Of a stretch of 8,960 nt of DNA, positions 1-6,145 are shown in pieces. How positions within the stretch are numbered: the stretch's first letter is position 1; the number at the start of each line of letters is the position of its first letter. The DNA comes from a bacterium. GTDB lineage: Bacteria; Ratteibacteria; UBA8468; B48-G9; JAFGKM01. The stretch spans positions 1 through 8,960 of the forward strand of contig JALNXB010000070.1 of assembly GCA_023230585.1 (NCBI GenBank). The letters are read 5' to 3'. The position numbers were made by a program, and so were the translations under genes. The notes under the pieces were generated by a model. It was not told where the DNA came from. It saw only the letters and a program-made list of their open reading frames with translations, and ran no database searches.

Positions 1-2
1 GC

Positions 3-86
3 AAGACTGACAATGAAATGGCAGATATAGTACAAAAACAAAGAAGCAGGTTATTAAAAAAAATTATGCCTGTTTGTGACCCTTAA
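3..86 (+). CDS. C-terminal end of a truncated upstream coding region, probably the same gene as the CBM9 domain that follows
   Basis: The frame starting at position 3 is open from the window edge to a TAA at 84-86. The other two forward frames close within the first 30 bases. The 27 visible residues end in QKQRSRLLKKIMPVCDP, a lysine/arginine-rich stretch that looks like a helical linker. The parent protein is not identifiable from so little. Right after it, the next frame encodes PLIISGSLFDWKRLSG, which resembles the opening strand of a CBM9-like domain. This tail may therefore be the linker before that domain in one longer protein interrupted by a frameshift. A separate gene that truly ends here is the alternative. 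Confidence 0.45.
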   Translation, partial: KTDNEMADIVQKQRSRLLKKIMPVCDP

Positions 87-150
87 TTATTTCAGGCTCA
101 TTATTTGACTGGAAAAGACTGAGTGGTTTAATTTAGATGTAAACAAGAGT

Positions 151-693
151 ATGAAGATTGAGCAACATTGGGACGGTAAGCCAAAAGAATCGCCAAAAAG
201 TTACGCTTGGCTACAATATGATAATAAACACTTATACCTTGCTGTAAAAAGTGAATCTGACCCTTGGACAAAAGATATGCCCATCTCCTTAAAAGAACGT
301 ATACCAATGATAGAGGTATCTTTTGAAAGTCAGGAAGGAACTCACAGTAAAGGATGGTGGCTTGAAGATATGCCAACAGGTCCCATTTACACATTGTGGG
401 GGCATTTTAATGGAAAGATGGAAGTTGTGAATACCTTTGGTATGCCTTACGAAAAACTTGTTAATCTGGAAAAACATATAGAATATAAACATTCTGTCCA
501 GAACGTTGAAAATCTTTCTTGGACAGCTGAATGGAAGATACCTTTTTCAGAAATAGGAATATCACCAAACGAAGTGGATAAACTATGTTTTAATATAGGT
601 GTTTGGAAAAGAGGTGGCTGGTTTGCTTGGATTGCAACTGGCTCTTCTATATGGGAGATTGAAAAAGCAGGCTTTATTAAATTTGCAAAGTAG
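151..693 (+). CDS. CBM9-like carbohydrate-binding domain protein, probably the 3' part of a frameshifted larger gene
   Basis: The 180-residue product resembles the family 9 carbohydrate-binding (CBM9/DOMON-like) beta-sandwich. It has the strand pattern SYAWLQYDNKHLYLAVKSES near residues 17-36, a central IEVSFES strand near 53-59, WTAEWKIPFSEIGI near 124-137 and a closing SSIWEIEKAGFIKFAK. Such domains usually sit on extracellular glycoside hydrolases or related enzymes. The 151 start is doubtful. There is no Shine-Dalgarno sequence before it, and the frame is open back to 109, adding 14 residues (LEKTEWFNLDVNKS) that fit the missing domain start. The first strand (IISGSLFDWKRLSG) lies in another frame at 80-133. 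No signal peptide is seen. It converges with thiE, with 27 bp between the stop codons. The domain call is fairly secure; whether it is translated on its own is not. Confidence 0.6.
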   Translation: MKIEQHWDGKPKESPKSYAWLQYDNKHLYLAVKSESDPWTKDMPISLKERIPMIEVSFESQEGTHSKGWWLEDMPTGPIYTLWGHFNGKMEVVNTFGMPYEKLVNLEKHIEYKHSVQNVENLSWTAEWKIPFSEIGISPNEVDKLCFNIGVWKRGGWFAWIATGSSIWEIEKAGFIKFAK

Positions 694-720
694 TGGGTAT
701 CGTGATGTCAGCAGACTAAA

Positions 721-1365
721 CTAACAGGTGAACCTGTTTACCAATTGGACAAACTTTTTAGACTCTTCAAAAGTTTTTCCTTCTGATATAACTGCTGATA
801 TAGCACAAAAAGAATCTGCCCCTGCTTCCATTACAGATAAACCGTTCTTTAAATCTATCCCACCAATAGCAACAATAGGTGTTTTTATTTGGGACTTTAA
901 ATCTTTTATTAGTTGCAACCCTGCTTGTTCACCAGCATCTTTTTTTGTGAATGTTGTAAAAATAGGTGACGCTCCAACATAATCAGCTCCACATTTTTCT
1001 GCTTCAACAGCTTCTTTTATGTTATGAACAGTTACTCCTATTATCGCATCTTTTCCCATAAGAACTCTTGCTTCCTGGCAGGGAATATCATCTTGCCCAA
1101 GATGTACCCCGTCTGCGTCTACCGCAAGAGCTATATCTATCCTATCATTTATAATTAAAAGAGTTTTATTGTTACATATCTTTTTTAATATTAATGCCTC
1201 TTTAAACATTTCTCTACTACTTTTATTTTTTTCTCTATACTGGACTATTTTCACCCCTGCTTTAATAACTGCCTTAACATCTTCTTCTACACCAATTTTA
1301 GAAAGATTACAGTCTGTTACAAAATAGAAACCCATCTTGTGCAAATTTAGATTAAGTTTATTCAT
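721..1365 (-). CDS. thiE: Thiamine-phosphate synthase (thiamine-phosphate pyrophosphorylase)
   Basis: ThiE joins HMP pyrophosphate and thiazole phosphate to form thiamine monophosphate, releasing pyrophosphate, in the cytoplasm. The 214 residues are the normal family length and form a TIM barrel. Family signatures are in order: YFVTD at 14-18, VQYREK at 41-46 (pyrophosphate contact), LIINDRIDIALAVDADGVHLGQDD around 70-93 with the Mg-binding Asp region, GVTVHN at 110-115, GASPIFTTFTKKDAG at 131-145, and AIGGI at 166-170 followed by AISAVI. No expected motif is missing. The ATG at 1365-1363 shares one base with the thiM stop codon, and a GGAAAAG Shine-Dalgarno (1377-1371) lies 5 nt upstream, so translation is coupled to thiM. 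It is last in the - strand operon. Identity is confident. Confidence 0.96.
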   Translation of the reverse strand: MNKLNLNLHKMGFYFVTDCNLSKIGVEEDVKAVIKAGVKIVQYREKNKSSREMFKEALILKKICNNKTLLIINDRIDIALAVDADGVHLGQDDIPCQEARVLMGKDAIIGVTVHNIKEAVEAEKCGADYVGASPIFTTFTKKDAGEQAGLQLIKDLKSQIKTPIVAIGGIDLKNGLSVMEAGADSFCAISAVISEGKTFEESKKFVQLVNRFTC

Positions 1366-2159
1366 TACATCTTTTCCAATTGTTCTAAATCCTCAATCTC
1401 TTTAGCCGACAGATTATAAAGAGCATCATAAAAACATACCTTAAAAGAGCCAGGTCCTTTGGTTTTTTTTGCAGCCAACTCTCCGGCAATTCCAAACAGA
1501 ACAAGTGCTGTTGCCGAGGCTACTGAATAATCTTTTTCGACAGCAGAAAAAGCACCAATCATAGAAGCTGCCATACACCCTGTACCAACAATGTTTCCCA
1601 TCATATAATGTCCGTTTTTACAAACATATACGGTATCTTTGTTAGATATAATATCCTCTTTGCCAGTAATAACAACTGTAAAGTTTTTTTCTTTAGCAAG
1701 TTTTTTGGCTAACACTCTTAGGTCAACTTCTACTTCTGTAGATTCAACACCTTTAGTAAACGTTTCCAAACCAGCAATAGAAGCGATTTCAGAAGCATTA
1801 CCCTTTAACACATCTACTTCTATTTCTTTAAGAAGTTCTCTAATTATTTCATTTCTATACCTTGTTGCACCAACCCCAACTGCATCCAACACAACAGGAA
1901 TATGCTTCTCATTAGCTTTCTTTCCAGCCAATTTCATAGCATCCACCAGACTATTTGTAAGAGTGCCAATATTTAATACCAACGCAGAAGATATCGCAAC
2001 CATATCTGCAACCTCATCGGGCGAATGAGCCATCACAGGTAGCGCCCCTGTTGCCCTTACGATATTAGCACAATCATAAATAGTTACCCAGTTAGTGATG
2101 TGGTGTATAAGAGGTTTTTCTTTTTTTACCTTATCAAATATCTTTACTGTTCTATTCAT
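1365..2159 (-). CDS. thiM: Hydroxyethylthiazole kinase
   Basis: ThiM phosphorylates the salvaged thiazole alcohol (4-methyl-5-beta-hydroxyethylthiazole) to thiazole phosphate, the substrate of the ThiE encoded next. The 264 residues match the family length. Visible signatures are HHITNWVTIYDCANIVRATG at 19-38, LVLNIGTL at 60-67, LDAVGVGATRYR at 91-102 (most family members have LDPVG), LKGNASEI at 118-125 and the anion-hole/catalytic GTGC at 192-195. The DAVG form replaces a usually conserved proline and is a mild oddity. A GGAGA Shine-Dalgarno (2170-2166) lies 6 nt before the ATG. The gap to the upstream sugar kinase is 24 bp with no hairpin, so both are probably on one transcript. No thiD lies in this window; HMP kinase must be encoded elsewhere or HMP-PP supplied otherwise. 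Confidence 0.96.
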   Translation of the reverse strand: MNRTVKIFDKVKKEKPLIHHITNWVTIYDCANIVRATGALPVMAHSPDEVADMVAISSALVLNIGTLTNSLVDAMKLAGKKANEKHIPVVLDAVGVGATRYRNEIIRELLKEIEVDVLKGNASEIASIAGLETFTKGVESTEVEVDLRVLAKKLAKEKNFTVVITGKEDIISNKDTVYVCKNGHYMMGNIVGTGCMAASMIGAFSAVEKDYSVASATALVLFGIAGELAAKKTKGPGSFKVCFYDALYNLSAKEIEDLEQLEKM

Positions 2160-2183
2160 TAAGTTTCTCCATAAACAACAATC

Positions 2184-3128
2184 TTAAACCCACCTATCAT
2201 ATTTTTTACCAAATTCAATGGTATCTTCAAAGGATGTTACTCCAGTTGTTGCACCAACAGAAGTTGCTATTTTTCCTCCAGTAATATTTGCAAGCATCCC
2301 ACATTTTTTAAAAGAGAAACCTTTAACAATTCCTGCTATAAACCCTGCCGCATAAGCATCACCACAACCTGTAGTATCAATTTTTGGAGCGTCAGGCGCA
2401 AAAATTCGGTATTCTTCATCTTTGTTTTTTATATAAGAACCATCAGCACCCATTTTTAGACAAATATTTTTTACACCTCTATCCATAAAAAAGTTAGCAA
2501 TCTCGGTCGGGTCATCTTTACCAGCAATCATTTTAGCTTCTTCAATACTTGGTATAAAATAATCAATATACGGTAATGATTCTTCAATAAGTTCCATCCA
2601 TTTACCAGTTGAGTCCCACGCAGTATCAAGACACGTTATAAGACCAAAACTTTTAACTTTCTTTAATGTTTCAGCTAAAGGTTTCCCATCAAATCCAGGC
2701 ATTAAAAAAACACCAGCAATATGTATTAACGGAAAGGTTTTTATATAATCAAAATCTATATCTTCCAGTTTAATATCCCCGTTTGCACCGGTAGAATGTA
2801 TAAAAGACCGTTCACCGTCAGAGTGTATAAACACAAGTGTTCCCGAGGTAGATTTAGTTTCACTTTTTTTTATCCTGCTTACATCGATATTTTCTTCTTT
2901 TAATTTACCGAGTAGAAAGTTACCAAGATTATCGTTTCCGACCTTCCCAGATATAGATACATTTATTCCAAGTTTACTAAGCACAACTCCTGTATTACTT
3001 GCACAACCACCAATATGAAGTTCTGTACGTTCTGTTAAAATCAATTTACCCTTTTCTGGTGCTGCTTCTACTGGTCTACCTAAAAAATCTCCAACAATAA
3101 TACCCAGACACATAACTTTGTTTTCCAT
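2184..3128 (-). CDS. PfkB/ribokinase-family sugar kinase
   Basis: A cytoplasmic ATP-dependent kinase of the ribokinase/PfkB fold, 314 residues, the usual length. The N-terminal substrate motif is HIGGCASNTGVVLSKLG at 38-54. PSIEEAKMIAG follows at 193-203. The C-terminal signature is DTTGCGDAYAAGF at 251-263, with Asp257 the expected catalytic base. The common form is DTTGAGD; here Cys replaces Ala in the anion hole, as also in the second kinase at 6142-7143. The ATG is preceded by a strong GGGAGGAG Shine-Dalgarno (3138-3131) directly after the aldolase stop, 10 bp away. A PfkB kinase next to a class II aldolase is typical of routes that make and split a ketose bisphosphate; the IolC/IolJ pair works similarly on an inositol-derived acid. 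The substrate is not identifiable. ThiD-like function is unlikely because the motifs are those of sugar or nucleoside kinases. Confidence 0.88.
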   Translation of the reverse strand: MENKVMCLGIIVGDFLGRPVEAAPEKGKLILTERTELHIGGCASNTGVVLSKLGINVSISGKVGNDNLGNFLLGKLKEENIDVSRIKKSETKSTSGTLVFIHSDGERSFIHSTGANGDIKLEDIDFDYIKTFPLIHIAGVFLMPGFDGKPLAETLKKVKSFGLITCLDTAWDSTGKWMELIEESLPYIDYFIPSIEEAKMIAGKDDPTEIANFFMDRGVKNICLKMGADGSYIKNKDEEYRIFAPDAPKIDTTGCGDAYAAGFIAGIVKGFSFKKCGMLANITGGKIATSVGATTGVTSFEDTIEFGKKYDRWV

Positions 3129-3138
3129 AACTCCTCCC

Positions 3139-4047
3139 TTAAAAAATATTTTTTTGGACTATCTTTTTCGTCCCTTCAATTTCTAAATCATTAATAATTA
3201 TATCTTTAACAGTTTTGTAAACCTCTTCTTGAGCTTTAATTATAGAAGTATCTCGAAACTTCTCATAAGCCTTCCTTACAGCTGTCGCAATATTGATTTT
3301 TGATATTCCTGCGTTGATTCCTTCTTTTATATACTCTTTTTTAATACCTGTCCCGCCATGCAACACAAGAGGTACATTAGTGGCGTTTCTTAATTTTTTT
3401 ATATGGTCTATATCAAGGCGTGCTTCAACTTTTTCTAAATCTCTCAAAGAGACAGACACAGCTCCGTGCACGCTTCCTGCTGCTATTGATAACCAATCAA
3501 CATTTGTTTCTTTTACAAAAGTAGCAGCTTCTTCAACAGAAGTAAAACCTTGTTTCGTTGAAAAAAGTTCTTCATAAGGCGGGAGTTCTTTCTCTTCATG
3601 CCCCATTACTGCCCCCAATTCCGCTTCAACAGGCACATTGTAAGAATGGGCTAACCCAACAACCTTTTCTACAGCACTGATATTCTCTTCTAAACTGAGC
3701 CGAGAACCGTCTACCATAACAGAATGGTACCCAAGTTGAAGCGCCTCTTCTATTATTTTTATATAATCTACTTTTTTCCCGTCTTCATCAACAACAGGTA
3801 TATGGTCTAAATGTAACTTGACACAAATCTCGTTTTTTGCAACAGTTTGAAACTCATTATAGACAGATTCAAGACTTTCAACTTTAAATTTTGTCCATTC
3901 AAGCCGAGCAACTTCTACCATCCCAAAAATTTTTGTATCTTTAATTGCTTGAACTATAGGTTTAATAGCAGGCAAATAAAAGATATTGAATGCAGGAATA
4001 ACAATTCCCGAATTAAATGCATTTATCATTGCTTTGGAAGTATTCAT
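3139..4047 (-). CDS. Class II ketose-bisphosphate aldolase (fructose/tagatose-bisphosphate type)
   Basis: A zinc-dependent aldolase that splits a ketose bisphosphate into dihydroxyacetone phosphate and an aldehyde. It has 302 residues. Motifs in order: an N-terminal IPAFN at 17-21; HLDH at 79-82 with Asp81 as probable proton donor and His82 as zinc ligand; SVMVDGSRLSLEENI at 109-123; VEAELGAVMGHEE at 140-152; AAGSVHGA at 189-196 with zinc-binding His194; LVLHGGTGI at 227-235 with His230; KINIATAVRKAY at 250-261. The NIATA ending is closer to the NVATE of the GatY/KbaY tagatose-bisphosphate group than to the NIDTD of E. coli FbaA. The IolJ type cannot be excluded. An insert around 83-94 (IPVVDEDGKKVD) follows HLDH. 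It is first in the - strand operon, with a weak Shine-Dalgarno; the N-terminal NTSKAMINAFNSG matches the family start, supporting 4047. Confidence 0.92.
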   Translation of the reverse strand: MNTSKAMINAFNSGIVIPAFNIFYLPAIKPIVQAIKDTKIFGMVEVARLEWTKFKVESLESVYNEFQTVAKNEICVKLHLDHIPVVDEDGKKVDYIKIIEEALQLGYHSVMVDGSRLSLEENISAVEKVVGLAHSYNVPVEAELGAVMGHEEKELPPYEELFSTKQGFTSVEEAATFVKETNVDWLSIAAGSVHGAVSVSLRDLEKVEARLDIDHIKKLRNATNVPLVLHGGTGIKKEYIKEGINAGISKINIATAVRKAYEKFRDTSIIKAQEEVYKTVKDIIINDLEIEGTKKIVQKNIF

Positions 4048-4100
4048 ATTAACCGTTTTTATAATAGTTGTTATTGTTTTGAAAGTGTCGTATATATATA

Positions 4101-4129
4101 ATTATATTTTATAAACGTGACATACACAA
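4101..4129 (-). promoter_or_regulatory. Predicted sigma70-type promoter for the aldolase-kinase-thiM-thiE operon
   Basis: On the - strand, TTGTGT (4129-4124) and a perfect TATAAT (4106-4101) are 17 bp apart. A second pair, TTGATT (4134-4129) and TAAAAT (4111-4106), also with 17-bp spacing, overlaps it with a 5-bp offset. Transcription would start near 4094, giving a leader of about 47 nt, too short for a TPP riboswitch. Other AT-rich matches could occur by chance here, but two correctly spaced pairs upstream of the operon make this the best candidate. Confidence 0.5.
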
Positions 4130-4148
4130 ATCAAAAACATTTTATAAC

Positions 4149-4163
4149 ATTATTTAAAATAAT
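4149..4163. promoter_or_regulatory. Perfect 15-nt palindrome, possible operator
   Basis: ATTATTTAAAATAAT is an exact inverted repeat with 7-nt arms around a single central A. It ends on the first base of the predicted -35 hexamer of the + strand operon. A copy matching at 13 of 15 positions lies 31 bp further on. The region is very AT-rich, so chance palindromes are expected, and no regulator gene is in the window. Confidence 0.3.
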
Positions 4164-4191
4164 TGAAAATAGATTGTTGATAGTTTAAAAT
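4163..4191 (+). promoter_or_regulatory. Predicted sigma70-type promoter for the DUF6785-kinase-nif3 operon
   Basis: TTGAAA (4163-4168) and TAAAAT (4186-4191) are separated by 17 bp. The start point would lie near 4198, giving a leader of about 45 nt that contains the GAGGAG ribosome binding site at 4233-4238, 5 nt before the ATG at 4244. The 15-mers at 4149-4163 and 4180-4194 touch the -35 and cover the -10, suggesting regulation. Confidence 0.5.
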
Positions 4192-4194
4192 AAT
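4180..4194. promoter_or_regulatory. Second operator-like 15-mer over the -10 box
   Basis: ATAGTTTAAAATAAT matches the palindrome at 4149-4163 in 13 of 15 positions, including an identical 11-mer TTTAAAATAAT. The 31-bp offset is close to three helical turns, so both sites would face the same side of the helix. It covers the predicted -10 hexamer, a position that fits repression. Confidence 0.27.
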
Positions 4195-4243
4195 AAAATA
4201 AACGTTAAGAGAGTTCTTTAATACTTTAATTAGAGGAGCAATT

Positions 4244-6145
4244 ATGAGAAAGCTTGCATTTTTTATAGGAGCACTATTTTCTGCAGGAATTGCAATGTAT
4301 GACCCATACCTTATGATAAAAGGTATTGACATCTTTTTTTGCTACGAGTTTTGGGCACCAGCGGCTATTTTTGTTCTTTTTTTTATGCTTCTCTTGTCGT
4401 GTATACACCGATTTTTTGAATTTAACCAACAAGAACTCCTTCTAATATTTGTAATGGCTTCAACTGCTTCTATTTTACCAAGTATGGGTTTTGTGTCGTC
4501 TTTAATCCCTATAGTTTCGGGTTTTACTTATTTTGCAACCCCAGCCAACAAATGGGCAGAACTTATAGTAGATAAGACGCCTTCTTTGCTTATGGTTAAA
4601 GATATGCAAGCAATAACCTGGTTTTACGAAGGGTTACCTTACGGTAAACAGATACCTTTTCTTCCTTGGTTAGCTCCGATGGGTTTTATATTGCTTTTTA
4701 TTCTTGTTTTCTCTTTTTTAAGTATTTGTATAATGGTGCTTTTTAGGAAACAGTGGATAGAAAAAGAGAGATTGATATACCCCCTCACCATACTTCCTCT
4801 TGAAATGGTAAATAAAAAGAAAGGTTCAAGAATACCGGTTCTTTTTAAAGATAAATTGTTCTGGCTTGCCTTTACTCTTATTTTTTTATTTTATTTATTC
4901 AACTGGTTTTCTATCCGTTCAACTGGGTCGCCTGCTCTTTCAATAAGAGGTAATATTGCTCTATTTCGTAAAAGTATGAGACTTACCCTAAACCCTGCAT
5001 TTCCTATAATAGGGTTAGCATATCTAATTCCTCGTAGTGTTTCCCTCTCTTTATGGCTTTTCCCTGTACTATTTACAATCCAGAGCGGTCTAATTAGTAT
5101 TAGCGGTTTCAAACTTCCCGGTATAAACGAAACTTATGGAGGTCGTTCTGCTATAACATCTTTTGAAGGGGCGGGCGCTATGCTTGTACTTGTTATTTCA
5201 CTATTTTGGCGTGCACGCAAACATTTATCAGATTGTTTCCGTAAAGCCTTCTGCAAAAATTGCGACATTGATGATTCAGAAGAACTTCTATCTTATCGCA
5301 CTTCAATTTTTGGCGGTATAATAAGTCTATTTCTTGTGATATCTTTTATGAGATATTCTGGTATGCCCTGGTTTACGGCTATAATGTTTGTACTCTTTTC
5401 TTTAATAGTGTTTATAGGTATTGCGCGTGTAGTATGTCAAGCCGGGTTACCCCAAACTCGTGCAATGTGTATTCCAACAGTATATACTGCTTACCTTCTA
5501 CCACCAAACCTTGTTACAGACCAAGGGTATTTGGCTCTTGGTATGCAATACAGTTGGGCAGCCGATATAAGAACCTCTGTGATGGCAACCACCGGACACT
5601 CCTTAAAAATTCAAGAGAAAGTAAAAATATCTTCCAGACTACTTTTTACAGGTATTATTGTTGCTCTGATTATTTCTTACGTTTGTTCTGCTTGGGTCCA
5701 TATCAACGCTGGTTATCGTGTTGGCGCATTAAATGCTTCTGCAGCAAGAACTGGTGGTGGTTTATGGTTTTTTGGAGGTGGAGAAACTCGTTTTATAGCC
5801 AACTTTATGCTTCCTAAAATAGATAACCCAATTACTCGGGAGATAATAGTATCACGTTATATCTTTACGGCTCTGGGAGCTTTTTTGATGGGAATATTAA
5901 TGTTTGTCCACTCAAGGTTTATGTGGTGGCCATTACATTATATAGGGTTTCCTATAGGTGAGGCAGCTCCTTTGTTACAAAGTTGGTTTGCTATTTTTAT
6001 TGCCTGGCTATTAAAAGGGTTAATATTGAAATTTGGCGGTCACAATGTTTACAAAAGAAGTGTACCTTTCTTTCTTGGTATGATACTTTCACATGTTACA
6101 TGGCTTGTTGTGCATAGCGTTTTATCTCTTGTTTTAAAGAAATGA
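4244..6145 (+). CDS. DUF6785/DUF6784-type polytopic membrane protein, likely transporter
   Basis: A 633-residue integral membrane protein with roughly 12-13 hydrophobic segments, near residues 4-24, 37-55, 66-92, 144-168, 203-224, 251-275, 307-323, 354-372, 376-397, 464-486, 540-556, 579-596 and 608-630. Recognisable family-like stretches are QWIEKERLIYPLTILPLEM at 170-188, a glycine-rich TGGGLWFFGGGETRF loop at 503-517, and a C-terminal WWPLHYIGFPIG at 561-572 followed by WLLKGLILKFGG near 588-599. I recognise these as the uncharacterised DUF6785/DUF6784 proteins, thought to be related to OPT-type transporters; this is from memory of the family. Substrate unknown. It heads the + strand operon behind a GAGGAG Shine-Dalgarno, overlaps the next kinase by 4 nt (ATGA), and faces an aldolase-kinase operon, so a carbohydrate or carbohydrate-derived substrate is a reasonable inference. 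Confidence 0.75.
   Translation: MRKLAFFIGALFSAGIAMYDPYLMIKGIDIFFCYEFWAPAAIFVLFFMLLLSCIHRFFEFNQQELLLIFVMASTASILPSMGFVSSLIPIVSGFTYFATPANKWAELIVDKTPSLLMVKDMQAITWFYEGLPYGKQIPFLPWLAPMGFILLFILVFSFLSICIMVLFRKQWIEKERLIYPLTILPLEMVNKKKGSRIPVLFKDKLFWLAFTLIFLFYLFNWFSIRSTGSPALSIRGNIALFRKSMRLTLNPAFPIIGLAYLIPRSVSLSLWLFPVLFTIQSGLISISGFKLPGINETYGGRSAITSFEGAGAMLVLVISLFWRARKHLSDCFRKAFCKNCDIDDSEELLSYRTSIFGGIISLFLVISFMRYSGMPWFTAIMFVLFSLIVFIGIARVVCQAGLPQTRAMCIPTVYTAYLLPPNLVTDQGYLALGMQYSWAADIRTSVMATTGHSLKIQEKVKISSRLLFTGIIVALIISYVCSAWVHINAGYRVGALNASAARTGGGLWFFGGGETRFIANFMLPKIDNPITREIIVSRYIFTALGAFLMGILMFVHSRFMWWPLHYIGFPIGEAAPLLQSWFAIFIAWLLKGLILKFGGHNVYKRSVPFFLGMILSHVTWLVVHSVLSLVLKK

Noticed and set aside
723..738. 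AACAGGT-GA-ACCTGTT palindrome at the thiE end as a terminator
   Set aside because: It lies within the last thiE codons, the loop would be very small and no T-tract follows on either strand.
2184..3128. The PfkB kinase as the missing ThiD (HMP-phosphate kinase)
   Set aside because: Its GGCASN and DTTGCGD motifs and length are those of sugar/nucleoside kinases; ThiD-specific signatures are absent.
4089..4117. Near-palindromic TA-rich stretch around the - strand promoter as an operator
   Set aside because: The arms match only through simple TA alternation and several central positions fail to pair; no more than expected for such composition.
4048..4243. TPP riboswitch before the operon that contains thiM and thiE
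   Set aside because: I searched by eye for the CTGAGA and ACCTGATCTGG-like conserved parts on the - strand and found none; the predicted leader is also too short.
5434..5817. 127-residue open frame on the + strand inside the membrane-protein gene
   Set aside because: It is out of frame within a well-supported gene and is Cys/Arg/Tyr-rich with no domain; a shadow frame.
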